Below, piece after piece: positions 17,290 to 26,355 of a DNA stretch of 64,000 nucleotides. The translations under genes and the position numbers were made by a program. This stretch comes from Acidimicrobiaceae bacterium (GTDB taxonomy: Bacteria > Actinomycetota > Acidimicrobiia > Acidimicrobiales > UBA8190), in NCBI GenBank assembly GCA_003151475.1, contig PLXQ01000059.1, positions 59,499 through 123,498 of the forward strand, in the 5' to 3' direction. The notes below the pieces were generated by a model. It made no database searches and had not been told where the DNA came from. It saw only the letters and a list, made by a program, of their open reading frames with translations. Each line of letters opens with the position of its first letter. Within the stretch, counting starts at the first letter, position 1.

Positions 17290-18458
17290 TGAGCGCTACC
17301 CCGTGCGCAGTCGTCGGTGTGGGCCAAACCCACCACAAGTCCCGACGCCTCGACGTATCCTTTGGTGGCCTCGTGCGTGAGGCCGTCTTCCGTGCACTTG
17401 AAGATGCGCATATGACTCTCGCCGATGTCGAAGCTGTGATCCTCGGCAAGGCCCCCGACCTCTTCGAGGGGGTCATGAAGCCCGAGCTCTACCTCTCCGA
17501 TGCCCTTGGCGCGGTGGGCAAGCCCATGTTCAGGGTGCACACCGCTGGCTCTGTGGGCGGTACGACCGCCATCGTCGCGGCATCCCATGTCCACGCTGGC
17601 AAGCACCGCACCGTTCTCGCGGTTGCCTTCGAGAAGCAGTCGGAAGGCAACGCGCAGTTCGCCCTCGGAAGTGGGCGGGGTGCGTCACTCGGCGCGGGCG
17701 GAGCCTTTGCCCCCTTCATCCGGGCCTACATTCGACGCAGCGGCGCACCCGAGCACATCGGATGGAAGGTCGCAGTGAAGGATCGCCTCAACGCACTGAA
17801 GAACCCTTATGCCCACCTCAGGATTGAGGACATCTCCATCGAGAAGGTCAAAGCCTCACCGATGATGTGGGAGCCGATTCGGTTCCTCGAGTCGTGCCCC
17901 TCTTCAGACGGGGCTTGTGCAGTGGTCCTCACCGATGAGGCCGGGGGCAAAGCGGCTGCGGCCGACGGTCGTCCTCCGGCGTGGATTTTGGGAGCTTCGT
18001 CTCGTTCCGAACCATCCAGCTTCCCCGGCCGCGACCCGGTGCGCCCCGCCGCCGCTGTCCAATGTGCGGCAGATGTCTACGCACAGGCCGGAATCACGGA
18101 TCCACGCCACCAGGTGGACATGGCCGAGCTGTATGTGCCTTTTTCCTGGTACGAGCCAATCTGGCTGGAGGCCTTTGGCTTCGCCGAAGAGCGAGAGGGC
18201 TGGAGACTGGTCGATGACGGCACCACCGAGCTCGGCGGATCTCTGCCAATCAACGCCTCTGGCGGCGTGCTGTCGAGCAACCCCATCGGCGCCTCTGGAT
18301 TACTCCGCTTCGCCGAAGCTGCGAACCAGGTGCGAGGTGCGGCCGGCGAGCACCAGGTGGAAGGGGCGCAGGTTGCCGTGGGTATGGCCTATGGAGCCAA
18401 CAACCAGTACTTCAGCACATGGGTGGTTGGCAGTTCCCTCTCGCCGTTCGCAGGCTAA
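17289..18458 (+). CDS. Thiolase-like lipid-transfer protein (Ltp3-type)
   Basis: 389 residues from ATG 17289, overlapping the previous TAA (TAATG). Thiolase fold with FRVHTAGSVGGTTAIVAA at the position of the nucleophile, where Ser replaces Cys. Further motifs are VDMAELYVPFSWYEPIW and INASGGVLSSNPIGASGLLRFAEAANQ. Likely forms a hetero-complex with the upstream thiolase-like protein and the OB-fold protein, in degradation of a steroid- or isoprenoid-like acyl-CoA (inference from gene order and family). Last gene of the operon. The following 250 bases hold the tRNA-Gly relic repeat. Confidence 0.83.
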   Translation: MSATPCAVVGVGQTHHKSRRLDVSFGGLVREAVFRALEDAHMTLADVEAVILGKAPDLFEGVMKPELYLSDALGAVGKPMFRVHTAGSVGGTTAIVAASHVHAGKHRTVLAVAFEKQSEGNAQFALGSGRGASLGAGGAFAPFIRAYIRRSGAPEHIGWKVAVKDRLNALKNPYAHLRIEDISIEKVKASPMMWEPIRFLESCPSSDGACAVVLTDEAGGKAAAADGRPPAWILGASSRSEPSSFPGRDPVRPAAAVQCAADVYAQAGITDPRHQVDMAELYVPFSWYEPIWLEAFGFAEEREGWRLVDDGTTELGGSLPINASGGVLSSNPIGASGLLRFAEAANQVRGAAGEHQVEGAQVAVGMAYGANNQYFSTWVVGSSLSPFAG

Positions 18459-18535
18459 TCCGCCGCTCACCAGCGGCCGGGCGAGCGTTATGGCTTCGAC
18501 GACACCAATAACGCCCTCTGAACGGGCTTTCTATC

Positions 18536-18650
18536 TGGAGCGGACGACGGGATTCAAACCCGCGACCCTCACCCTGGCAGGGTGATTCTTTTCGTCCCCT
18601 GCCTCCGACCGAGTCTCCTGGCCTGCGTTTCTGTCCACCCAGTTTCCATT
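18536..18650 (-). repeat. tRNA-Gly 3'-half plus flank, left copy of a direct repeat (relic attachment site)
   Basis: Read on the minus strand it ends in the T-arm and acceptor of tRNA-Gly(GCC): CCCTGCCAGGG anticodon arm, GGGTTTGAATCCC T-arm, then GTCCGCTCCA. The D-arm and 5' acceptor strand are missing, so this is not a functional tRNA. A further ~65 bases of non-tRNA flank (through CTGTCCACCCAGTTTCCAT on the plus strand) are shared with the copy at 28505-28619. Relative to that copy the anticodon stem carries a compensatory pair change and the T-loop a G-to-A change. Confidence 0.75.
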
Positions 18651-18711
18651 GAATCCACTTGAATTCCGAACTGTTGTCGAGCGGTCTCACATGTAGGTTC
18701 GCTCGGCACCC

Positions 18712-19641
18712 CTAGGCGGACTCGGGCGGCTGATTCCACTCGATCCACCCCAGTCCCGATCGTCCATCAGCTGCTTCGTACCGAGCCACGGCCCGAGGGA
18801 ACCGACTAACCCGCCCATCAGGAGCCTGCAAGAGCAACGGTCCGAAGGCCAACGGATAAACGGCAAGGTCGAATCCGCCGGGCTCCAGTTTGATGCGTGC
18901 CGAACGAGGAAAGCCGTGCTCACCAAGTTCCTCGCTGATTGAGAGGGTCGATACCGGCTCAACCCGTCCGGCAGACTGCACATAGCCGAGTGCAGGTCGA
19001 TTCGGGAAGCGGACGTCTGTGGCGTGGATCCTCGTCCCGTCGTCGAGTCGAGCCGATGCCCAGCACCAGCCGAGCGACCACCAGTCCCGTACCCCCCAGG
19101 AATGATCACGCTGGCCGGAGCCGGCGACCGTGATCTCCTGTTCGCCGATCCGGAGCCGACCGGCGACCATGCACGGCACTTCGTAGCGTGTCGTCAGCAT
19201 GTAGTGATACGGAGAGCCGTCCGTCCGCCACGCAAGATCGATGGACAGATCGATGGGTTGACCCGTCCATCCCTGGTAGATGGCTTCTGGTCGACTGTGT
19301 AGCTCCCCCATGCCGCTCGCCTGGACGGCCAGCGCTTCCAGAGGCTTGGTGGTGTCGAACACGATCTCGACACCTCGCGCCCGGAGTCGTGGGTCACCGT
19401 CCACAGGCACCGGAAGCACATAGTCGATCCATGCCACGAGAGGTTGACCCGCCCTCACGATCATCACCGTCCACCACGACACACCCAGGTTCGGGTAGAG
19501 CCCGAGCCTGAGATAGCCAGCCAGTTCACCGTCCTCGGACACGAAGTCGGCGTAGTACGACTCGTTCCACAACTCTTCTGTGCCCGGTGAGTGCCTCCCC
19601 TCATCGCGAGGGTCGACGGTGTTAGACACGGGTTGAATCAT
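18712..19641 (-). CDS. DUF7064/DUF7065-like lipocalin-type protein
   Basis: 309 residues. Soluble and beta-rich, with WNESYYADFVSEDGELAGYLRLGLYPN, the central DHSWGVRDWWSLGWCW and a C-terminal Arg-rich GLGWIEWNQP. These are hallmarks of the tocopherol-cyclase/CrtC-like proteins that accompany steroid and terpenoid catabolic genes in actinobacteria. No catalytic role is established. It is convergent with the thiolase operon across the tRNA relic, and monocistronic. Confidence 0.7.
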   Translation of the reverse strand: MIQPVSNTVDPRDEGRHSPGTEELWNESYYADFVSEDGELAGYLRLGLYPNLGVSWWTVMIVRAGQPLVAWIDYVLPVPVDGDPRLRARGVEIVFDTTKPLEALAVQASGMGELHSRPEAIYQGWTGQPIDLSIDLAWRTDGSPYHYMLTTRYEVPCMVAGRLRIGEQEITVAGSGQRDHSWGVRDWWSLGWCWASARLDDGTRIHATDVRFPNRPALGYVQSAGRVEPVSTLSISEELGEHGFPRSARIKLEPGGFDLAVYPLAFGPLLLQAPDGRVSRFPRAVARYEAADGRSGLGWIEWNQPPESA

Positions 19642-20044
19642 GACCGGTCACAGTAGCCCCGCCGGACCGCCGGTTCGCCATTACAGCGCTCGGCTGCTCA
19701 TTTGGCCGAGGGCTTTTCCGGCAGTGTCGTACCGAGCACCCCGATTCGGCTTCAGGGCGAGAGTTGAGCAGAAACTCGAGGGAATGCAGCGCTTCCGAGA
19801 CGACATGATCGCAAAGGTTGCCGATCAATGATGCCAACACCCGATCCCGAGGATTCAGCATCTTTACACCGATTCCCTGCTTCAGATTCTGACCGACGCG
19901 CGTTGTCGGCGCGTTCGTGAGGGGCTCACTGGAACCGGCGTGTTGGAGCGATCAGCCCAGATTTCGTAGGCTCGGAATCCTGGGCGTCGCCTGTGTTCGG
20001 GCGGGTCCCACCATCGCCGGCTCCATGCGACCTCAACGCTGACC
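19642..20044. other. Non-coding stretch of about 400 bases
   Basis: Upstream of the DUF7064-like gene and downstream of the substrate-binding protein gene. The open frames here are short and lack ribosome-binding sites or protein-like composition. I see no repeat, RNA or binding-site pattern I can support. Confidence 0.5.
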
Positions 20045-21412
20045 TCACGACCGAGGAGCCGGCCTGATCTCAGGCTTGAAGCCGGGGGCTGGCAACAGAG
20101 ATCCCGGTAAGCAAAAGAATCCAGACTTGGGCGTGGGCGAAACCCGGACGACATTCCCGTTCTGGACCTGGGCGAGGATTACGCACGACCCGGGCACATT
20201 GTGAGCCGGATCCGACGTTGTGATCAATCCGCTGGCGCTGAAGCTTGTGATCTTGTTCAGCGCCGCCTCGAGACTGGCACGGGTGGGCGGTGACCCGGCG
20301 TTCCGCAAGCCCTCCACGAAGAGCTGGGCGGCGGCCCAGCCGAAGAGGGCCTGCAACTCGAAGTTTGCGCTCGGGTCGGCTTTCTTCATCCACTTGGTGA
20401 ACAGTTTCACGGCCGGAAGGTGGCCGTCTGCCCCCAGGTAGAGCAAGTATCCGATCTCGATGTACATGCCGTTGACGGCGGCGCCTCCTTCTTTGATCAG
20501 ATTGGCCGAGTAGGCGTCCGCTTCGACGTTGATGGGGTGGAAGTTCTGCTGCTGCATCTCCTTTGCCACGGTGGCCGCATAGGCGTCGGGCAGTGCCTGG
20601 GCGAAGAACAACTGCACACCCCTCGCCTTCATGGTGAGGACGTTGGCGAGGAATGTGGTCTGGCTGGGCGTGAATCCGGCGTCATAGACGATCTTGAATC
20701 CTTGCGACTTCATACCGCGTTCGAACGCCTTTTCTGCCAACACTGTGGAGGGGGTGGCGTTCGCCCACAGGATGCCCACGTGCTTGATGATTTGAGGGAA
20801 CTTCTTCTTCAGCACCTTGAAGATGGTGGTCGAGAAATCATTGTCATTGTTGGGGACCGGGCTATACGAGGCGGGAAGGTTCGACAGCTCAGGGTCGAGC
20901 GGATAGGCCACATCGGGCATTTTGGCGCTGGCGATGAGCGGCTCCTCGGCCGCGTCGTCCAGCGAGAAGCCGCCGACGAGGGCGAAGTCGTTCTTGATCT
21001 GGGCGGCGGTGTTGTTGGCGACTACCCCGTTGCTATAGGCACTGTCCTGGGCGTCGAGCTTGATCTTGCGCCCATTCACCCCGCCGAGGCTGTTCACGTA
21101 GTCGAAGTACGCCTGCGTGCCATCTTGGGCGCCCTTGAACAGGCCCGAGATCGGCAGGGTCAAATCATCAACCTGACCGACGTTCACGGTAGTGGCCGTT
21201 ACCCCTGGTGACGGAGCGCCACGGGGCGTGCGCTGGCTGGAAGCCGTCGTTGTGGTGGACGAGGACGTCGAGGCCGTAGTCGATGATGGCTTGGTCGTCG
21301 ATGAGCAGGCGGATGCGATCAGCGCCGCGATCGCAAGTGGAATGATCAGCCGGCTCGCCTGCGCCGGGGCAGAGACCGCACGTCCGACTCGGTTCGACCA
21401 CAGGCGCTTCAT
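20045..21412 (-). CDS. Branched-chain-amino-acid-type ABC substrate-binding lipoprotein (orphan)
   Basis: 455 residues from the ATG at 21412 (MKRLWSNRVGR). The signal peptide ends in a lipobox (ALIASAC), followed by a Ser/Thr-rich tether of about 30 residues. The mature part is a periplasmic-binding type I fold of the LivK/HmgCoA-ligand class (VTATTVNVGQVDDLTLPISGLFKGAQDGTQAYFDYVN; VNGRKIKLDAQDS). No permease or ATPase genes adjoin, so it may capture substrate for a distant transporter or act as a receptor. The same frame continues upstream into an SDR remnant (21428-21535). The lipoprotein start is preferred because only it leaves the signal peptide at the N-terminus. Confidence 0.82.
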   Translation of the reverse strand: MKRLWSNRVGRAVSAPAQASRLIIPLAIAALIASACSSTTKPSSTTASTSSSTTTTASSQRTPRGAPSPGVTATTVNVGQVDDLTLPISGLFKGAQDGTQAYFDYVNSLGGVNGRKIKLDAQDSAYSNGVVANNTAAQIKNDFALVGGFSLDDAAEEPLIASAKMPDVAYPLDPELSNLPASYSPVPNNDNDFSTTIFKVLKKKFPQIIKHVGILWANATPSTVLAEKAFERGMKSQGFKIVYDAGFTPSQTTFLANVLTMKARGVQLFFAQALPDAYAATVAKEMQQQNFHPINVEADAYSANLIKEGGAAVNGMYIEIGYLLYLGADGHLPAVKLFTKWMKKADPSANFELQALFGWAAAQLFVEGLRNAGSPPTRASLEAALNKITSFSASGLITTSDPAHNVPGSCVILAQVQNGNVVRVSPTPKSGFFCLPGSLLPAPGFKPEIRPAPRS

Positions 21413-21427
21413 ACGTTTGACGTCCAT

Positions 21428-21535
21428 GTCGTCCAGGAAGTGCTCGACGATGGCACGGCCGATTCCCGAAGCGCGGCCTGTGACGAGCGCGGCCTCTCTC
21501 ACGAGACTCGCCACCTCGGAGCCAGTCTCGATCAT
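21428..21535 (-). pseudogene. Remnant of a short-chain dehydrogenase (N-terminal Rossmann strand only)
   Basis: Thirty-six codons from ATG 21535 encode an SDR start, including the NAD-binding glycine motif in AALVTGRASGIGRAIVEHF (TGxxxGIG type). The SDR stops abruptly after that helix and runs in frame into the start region of the substrate-binding lipoprotein. The ATG overlaps the stop of the tetR gene by 4 bases, the kind of coupling an intact tetR-SDR operon would show. A deletion that removed the rest of the SDR and joined the lipoprotein gene is the simplest reading. Confidence 0.65.
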
Positions 21536-22236
21536 GATGAGTCGGCAGTCTCTGAGGAGTGCCGCGTCGACGAGGGGCTCTTACTTGGGTTCCGAAGCGC
21601 CCCGTCGATGAGTCCATGGAACTGCTCCGGGGTGAGCTTGGACTCGTCCCCGTTAGTAAGGAGAACGTGCTCGTTGACGAGCACCGAGTAGAGGTGGGCA
21701 ATGGCGTAGGCGCCGCCGTCGCGGATCTCGCCGACTTCCTGCCCGTCGCCGACGATGCCGGCGAGAAGCGCCATCGCCTTGGAGAAATAACCGTCCACCT
21801 CGCCGGCGTACTCGGCGAGGGCGGGTCCCACGATCGCCGCGCCGCCCGTGATGTGACGGATCAGCCCACGGAAATCCGGGCGGGCTTCAAAGAATGCCCC
21901 CGTGACGTCGATGATCCGGTGGAGCGTTTCAAGCGGCGCGAGATCACCCTCGGCCACGGTCTGGAGCGTGGTGACCAACTCGGCACCTCGTCGGGTGAGC
22001 GTCTCAGACAACAGGTGCTGCTTGTTCTCGAAGAATAGATAGATCGCCGCCGTGGAGAAGCCCGCGCGAAGGGCGATCTCGCGTAGCGATCCGTCCCGCA
22101 CTCCATGCTCACCGAACACACGCTCGGCGGCGTCAAGGATCTCTGTCCGATTCTCAGACCGACGAGCGGCTCGTCGCCGGGCGCGGAGATCGGGCTGCGC
22201 CTCACAAGCGGCCGCAGCCTTGATGGCTGAACTCAT
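21532..22236 (-). CDS. TetR-family transcriptional regulator
   Basis: About 234 residues from ATG 22236 (MSSAIKAAAAC); the MLVN start at 22248 is an alternative. N-terminal TetR HTH: ILDAAERVFGEHGVRDGSLREIALRAGFSTAAIYLFFENKQHLL. The C-terminal ligand domain is helical and typical. Divergent from the SnoaL-P450 operon, with only about 46 bases between starts, so it likely controls that operon and itself. Its downstream neighbour is the SDR remnant fused to the lipoprotein gene. Confidence 0.9.
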   Translation of the reverse strand: MSSAIKAAAACEAQPDLRARRRAARRSENRTEILDAAERVFGEHGVRDGSLREIALRAGFSTAAIYLFFENKQHLLSETLTRRGAELVTTLQTVAEGDLAPLETLHRIIDVTGAFFEARPDFRGLIRHITGGAAIVGPALAEYAGEVDGYFSKAMALLAGIVGDGQEVGEIRDGGAYAIAHLYSVLVNEHVLLTNGDESKLTPEQFHGLIDGALRNPSKSPSSTRHSSETADSS

Positions 22237-22282
22237 GTTCACTAACATAGACGAACGATCACCACCGTGGGGAGCCATCGCT

Positions 22283-22705
22283 ATGGGTGACAGCAAAGCG
22301 GTCGACACCGTCCGCTTGGCGGTGGCCGCCCTGAACAAAGGCGACATCGATGGCTACCTCGATTCCTTCGATCCGTCGTGTCAGCGCTGGGTCGCGGGAT
22401 TCGACCGACCGCTCTCCCTCACCGACGTTCGCGACGGTCTCCAACAATTGCAGGTCGCCTTCGAAGGCCTGCGACTAGACGAAGACCTGCTCTTCGGCGA
22501 TGACCGGTTCGCGTGCGCTCGTTGGCGGACGCGAGGCCGTCATATGAACGACTTTCTGGGGTTAGCGCCAGCGGGACGGTCGATCGAAATCGAGACCTGG
22601 GAGGTCTACGAAATCGGCGCCGGCCTCGTCGTCGCGACCTGGACCCACGGGGACGTCGGGCAGCTCTTCCGACAGATTGCCGCTAAGGAGACAGACGTCA
22701 TATGA
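22283..22705 (+). CDS. SnoaL/NTF2-like protein (ester-cyclase-like)
   Basis: 140 residues from ATG 22283 (MGDSKAVDTVRLAVAALNKGD). Single NTF2-like domain, with the N-terminal helix pattern NKGDIDGYLDSFDPSC and the DVRDGLQQL, GRSIEIETWEVYEI strands seen in SnoaL polyketide-cyclase-like proteins. Its stop overlaps the start of the P450 (ATGA), so the two are coupled. It may isomerise or bind the P450 substrate; catalytic residues cannot be assigned safely. The open frame upstream of 22283 belongs to the divergent tetR shadow. Confidence 0.8.
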   Translation: MGDSKAVDTVRLAVAALNKGDIDGYLDSFDPSCQRWVAGFDRPLSLTDVRDGLQQLQVAFEGLRLDEDLLFGDDRFACARWRTRGRHMNDFLGLAPAGRSIEIETWEVYEIGAGLVVATWTHGDVGQLFRQIAAKETDVI

Positions 22706-23922
22706 CCCACCCGATCTCCGGAACACTGCTTCTGGATCCGAAGGTCATCGACGATCCATATCCTTTCTATCGTCAGCTCCATGCTGAGGCGCCGGTGTGG
22801 GAGATTTCCGATACCGGGTTATTTGCCGTCAGTACGTTCGAGCTTGTGACCGAAGCAACGGGCCGAGTCAATGACTTCTCGTCGAACATCAGCTGTCTGC
22901 TCTACCGCGACGAAGCCGGTCTTCCCTCTCGTCTCTCCTACGGTGACGCCGGTGCACAGGCACTCGCCACCGCGGATCCGCCGATCCATGCGTTGCACCG
23001 GAGCACCGTCTTTCCCGAGCTGGTGGCCAAGCGCATGGCCGAACTCGAGCCTGACATCATCGACATCGCCAACGGGTGCATAACGCGGGCGCTGGACGGC
23101 GGCGCCGTCGACTTCATGACCGAGATCGGGAACGTCCTCCCGATCACCATGATAAGCCGCCTCATCGGTTTTCACGACAGTGACCTGGATCAGCTCTTGA
23201 GGGCGGCGTTCGACTCGACCGCGATGTTGGGGTCGACCTTGTCCTTCGATGAGTTGACGGGGCTCATCGGTCGTACTGGCGAAATCCAGAACTGGATTGC
23301 CGATCAACTTGCGAACGCAATGAAAGATCCAGGTGACGACCTCCTTGGTGCTGTCGCCCGCGGTGTTGACAGCGGGGTCTTCGGCGACTTCGAAGCCAAC
23401 GTCATCCTGCACACACTGCTTAGCGCTGGCGGCGAGTCCACGACGAGTCTGCACGGTAACGCGGTGCGCCTCCTGGCCGAGCACCAGGGACTTCAGCAGC
23501 ATCTCCGTTGGAACCTCGAACAGATTCCGACGTTTGTGGAAGAGGTGCTGCGCTTGGAGTCGCCGTTCCGCTACCTCATGCGCTCCGCGCCCCGCGACAC
23601 GACGCTCGGCTCGGTCGATATCCCGGCCGGCGCTACGATCCTGTTGCTCTGGGGCGCCGCCAACCGCGACCCCGCCATGTTCGAAAGACCTGACGATGTC
23701 GATCTCCAACGGAGGGTGCCACGACGCCACGTGGCGTTTGGGCGTGGCATCCACCACTGTGTAGGCGCACCCCTGGCCCGAGTCGAAGCGAACAAGGTGC
23801 TCACCGTATTACTCGAGCACACCAGCAACGTCACCCTCGACCCGGAGCACGCGCCACGGTGGGTCAACAGCCTGCTGGTTCGACGCCATGAACAACTTCC
23901 TGTGCGACTCGTCTCCCGCTGA
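22702..23922 (+). CDS. Cytochrome P450 (bacterial class I type)
   Basis: 406 residues. I-helix oxygen-activation motif AGGEST, K-helix ExxR in EEVLRLE, and the heme-ligand loop FGRGIHHCVGAPLAR with Cys353. Length and motifs fit soluble actinobacterial P450s such as CYP125/CYP142-like steroid or terpene oxidases. A ferredoxin partner is not encoded nearby. Coupled to the SnoaL gene and divergent from tetR. The last stretch and about 55 bases of its 3' flank exist as a decayed second copy at 15051-15180. The substrate is inferred as a steroid-like or isoprenoid compound only from the surroundings. Confidence 0.92.
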   Translation: MTHPISGTLLLDPKVIDDPYPFYRQLHAEAPVWEISDTGLFAVSTFELVTEATGRVNDFSSNISCLLYRDEAGLPSRLSYGDAGAQALATADPPIHALHRSTVFPELVAKRMAELEPDIIDIANGCITRALDGGAVDFMTEIGNVLPITMISRLIGFHDSDLDQLLRAAFDSTAMLGSTLSFDELTGLIGRTGEIQNWIADQLANAMKDPGDDLLGAVARGVDSGVFGDFEANVILHTLLSAGGESTTSLHGNAVRLLAEHQGLQQHLRWNLEQIPTFVEEVLRLESPFRYLMRSAPRDTTLGSVDIPAGATILLLWGAANRDPAMFERPDDVDLQRRVPRRHVAFGRGIHHCVGAPLARVEANKVLTVLLEHTSNVTLDPEHAPRWVNSLLVRRHEQLPVRLVSR

Positions 23923-24095
23923 GTCTCGCTCCGCAGTACACATCGGCATCGATCTTCAACGCGTGAACTCCCCCTTAGCGGGCATTCACTCCTTACTCAG
24001 TTCGAACCGCGCACAGAACCGCGTTCCGCGCGAGTGCCCCGACCCGTCCAACCTGGCGTTCGGGCCGACACTCTGTTCGTGGCCTACCCCGATAC

Positions 24096-25046
24096 TCACT
24101 CCCCGTCCGAGTAGAACTGCCGGAACCAGCGGCGATACTGCACCACCGGGCCATCGACCTTCGTGATGATTGGGCGTTCACGATAGATCTTGTTCTCCCA
24201 GATTGGGACGTCTTGTGTGAACTGCTCATTGGTGATCCGGTCGTTGAGCTCGCAGATCGACTCGGTGGCCTTCTCGTCCGGCAATGCCTTCATCGAAAAG
24301 AGCAGGTTCACTTCCGTGAGCTCCTCATCGATGGGGGTCTGCGTGATGTAGGTAAGCATCTCGATCGGGTCCTGGCTCACCTCGACCGCGACGATCCCGG
24401 GTCCGCACGTCGTCGTCGTCGTCTGGATCTCGTAGCCGGCCACGTCCACGGCGGTCACCCTCAGGCTCTGCTCGACGACCATGGAGGCACCGTCGAACCG
24501 AACCTCGAAGTGATCCCTCTCGGGTGGTGCCATATCGTGGACCGCCGAGAAGTGCGATCGGTCGATGATGTTCTCGGTGAGGTCCTGTACGTGCACCCGC
24601 ACTCGGTAGGTGTTGAACCGCCAGGGCGTCCAGCTCGTCTCGTCGTCTCGATAGCCAATGACCTCATAACTCGGTGGCGCATCTACAGCATGGTGCCAGA
24701 CGAAGATACGCCCGTTGCGCTCGCGTACTCGCCATGCGCGTGCGGAAGCCCGTGGCGTAAGATCGAGTCGCGGCACTTCCACGAGTTGACCTTCGCCGTC
24801 GAAGCGCCAGCCGTGGAAAGGGCACGCAATGCCGTCACCGCACACACGTCCTCCGACGCCGAGATGGGCACCGAGATGCGGACAATGGGCATCAAAGACG
24901 CGCGCACGTCCGTCCTCGCCACGGAATAGCACTAGATCGCGATCGAAGTACTTCGCCGACTTGACCTCGCCTGGGCTGAGGTCCGCAGCTGCGCCGACGC
25001 TGAACCAACCGTTGGGTGATGCAGGAAACGGATAGCGAGAGCTCAT
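24096..25046 (-). CDS. Rieske non-heme iron oxygenase, terminal subunit (KshA-like)
   Basis: 316 residues. The N-terminal Rieske domain has CPHLGAHLG and CPFHGW. The catalytic domain has NIIDRSHFSAVH, providing the two His, with an Asp expected further on. Overall it resembles 3-ketosteroid 9-alpha-hydroxylase KshA and the cholesterol-desaturase-type Rieske oxygenases, slightly shorter than KshA. Needs a reductase partner, not present here. The ATG overlaps the stop of the upstream DapB-like gene by 4 bases. Substrate specificity is inferred. Confidence 0.88.
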   Translation of the reverse strand: MSSRYPFPASPNGWFSVGAAADLSPGEVKSAKYFDRDLVLFRGEDGRARVFDAHCPHLGAHLGVGGRVCGDGIACPFHGWRFDGEGQLVEVPRLDLTPRASARAWRVRERNGRIFVWHHAVDAPPSYEVIGYRDDETSWTPWRFNTYRVRVHVQDLTENIIDRSHFSAVHDMAPPERDHFEVRFDGASMVVEQSLRVTAVDVAGYEIQTTTTTCGPGIVAVEVSQDPIEMLTYITQTPIDEELTEVNLLFSMKALPDEKATESICELNDRITNEQFTQDVPIWENKIYRERPIITKVDGPVVQYRRWFRQFYSDGE

Positions 25047-26179
25047 GTGACTGATCCGATCGGGTCGGCGGGCGCTGCATCCGCCTGCGTGGCGTCATGG
25101 AATCGGCTCGCGAAGGCGCGCAGCGGGAGATCCGCACTGGTCAGGAGACCCGGCTCAGCCTCGCACACGGACCTCATCGCGTTCAGCGCTGGCATCCCGG
25201 TGAGTGTCATGCCCAGAGAGGCGAAGTAGTTCGCGTCCATCAGGCTGTGTGGTGTGCCTGTCGCGGGGAGAATCATGTGGCGGTTGATGATCATGGGGTC
25301 ACCCTCGATGGTGGTGATATAGCAGCCCTGGACTTTCCACCGCGGTTCGGTGCTCGGCGTCATCTGCCACTCGAGGTGCACTTCGATTTTCGGCTCGCCG
25401 TTGGACATCCCCTTGAACTTGGCGAGACTGCCTCCCACGGACCCTTTCGACAGCTTCCACCAGCCGAGGTCGATATCCTCGGTACAGGCTCCGAGTTCAC
25501 ACTCGAAGGCGATCTCATCGATCTTGAGGTCGAGACAGTCGGCCATCATGTAGATCGAGTCGGCAAAGACCGTGCAGCCCTTCTCGAGCAGGAACGGAAC
25601 TTCGGGATCGTCAACGGGCCGCCCGTAGCCAACGTTCTTCCATGTGTCTACGGAGTGGTGGCACGACACATCGACCGTTTCCAGCACAGTCACGTGATCG
25701 ACACGTCCCATCCCGGCCGTAGCGACCACGCTCAGGATCTGGGCGAGGCCAGGGTTCATCCCAGTCCCGTAGAAGGTCGATCCCCCACGCTGACACGCGG
25801 CCTCGACGAGCTCGGTGGGCCTCTTGCCTGACGGGTGAGGGTGGTTGCGATCGCGGTGGTAGCCGGTGATCCAATCGGAGGTGGTCACGACGTTGATGCC
25901 GGCCTCGAGCAGCGTGCAGAAGAGATCGACGTCAGGCCAGACGCCATTGAAGTTCACAGCGTCCGGTCTCGCCCGAAGAACGTCGGCGACGTCGTTGGTA
26001 GCCGTTACACCAAGCGGTACCATTCCCACGATCTCGCCTGCGTCGCGGCCCACCTTCTCGGTCGAATAGCAATAGAGGCCGACAAGTTCAAGATCGGGGT
26101 GCTCGACGATACGTCTCACCATCTCGGACCCCACGTTGCCAGTGGCGAACTGGACAACCCGGAGGGTTTTCTTCGACAA
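25043..26179 (-). CDS. DapB-like NAD(P)-dependent dehydrogenase (amine/dihydrodipicolinate reductase family)
   Basis: 378 residues. N-terminal Rossmann motif VVQFATGNVGSEMVRRI, then DAVNFNGVWPDVDLFCTLLEAGINVVTTSDW and GTGMNPGLAQIL, as in 2,4-diaminopentanoate dehydrogenase-like and mycobacterial dihydrodipicolinate-reductase-like proteins. Such genes often accompany lipid or steroid catabolism, but the reaction is not established. First gene of a two-gene operon with the Rieske oxygenase. A TetR gene lies upstream in the same direction. Confidence 0.85.
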   Translation of the reverse strand: MSKKTLRVVQFATGNVGSEMVRRIVEHPDLELVGLYCYSTEKVGRDAGEIVGMVPLGVTATNDVADVLRARPDAVNFNGVWPDVDLFCTLLEAGINVVTTSDWITGYHRDRNHPHPSGKRPTELVEAACQRGGSTFYGTGMNPGLAQILSVVATAGMGRVDHVTVLETVDVSCHHSVDTWKNVGYGRPVDDPEVPFLLEKGCTVFADSIYMMADCLDLKIDEIAFECELGACTEDIDLGWWKLSKGSVGGSLAKFKGMSNGEPKIEVHLEWQMTPSTEPRWKVQGCYITTIEGDPMIINRHMILPATGTPHSLMDANYFASLGMTLTGMPALNAMRSVCEAEPGLLTSADLPLRAFASRFHDATQADAAPADPIGSVT

Positions 26180-26355
26180 GGTCCTTCCTTCCGCTGTGAT
26201 AATTGCAACTACTAGAGTTCGACTCCCAACTCGGCAACGAATCGCCGGTCAGGCGGTGAACGCTGATCTTTACGCCAAATCGGGAACCTCGGAGCAACGA
26301 CCTACGGGCCACATGTCGGCGCAAGTCAACGGCGCCCCTTTGCCCTTGCCCCAGG

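Noticed and set aside
18505..18531. Hairpin GCCC/GGGC followed by TTTCT after the thiolase operon
   Set aside because: Only a 4-base stem; too weak to call a terminator.
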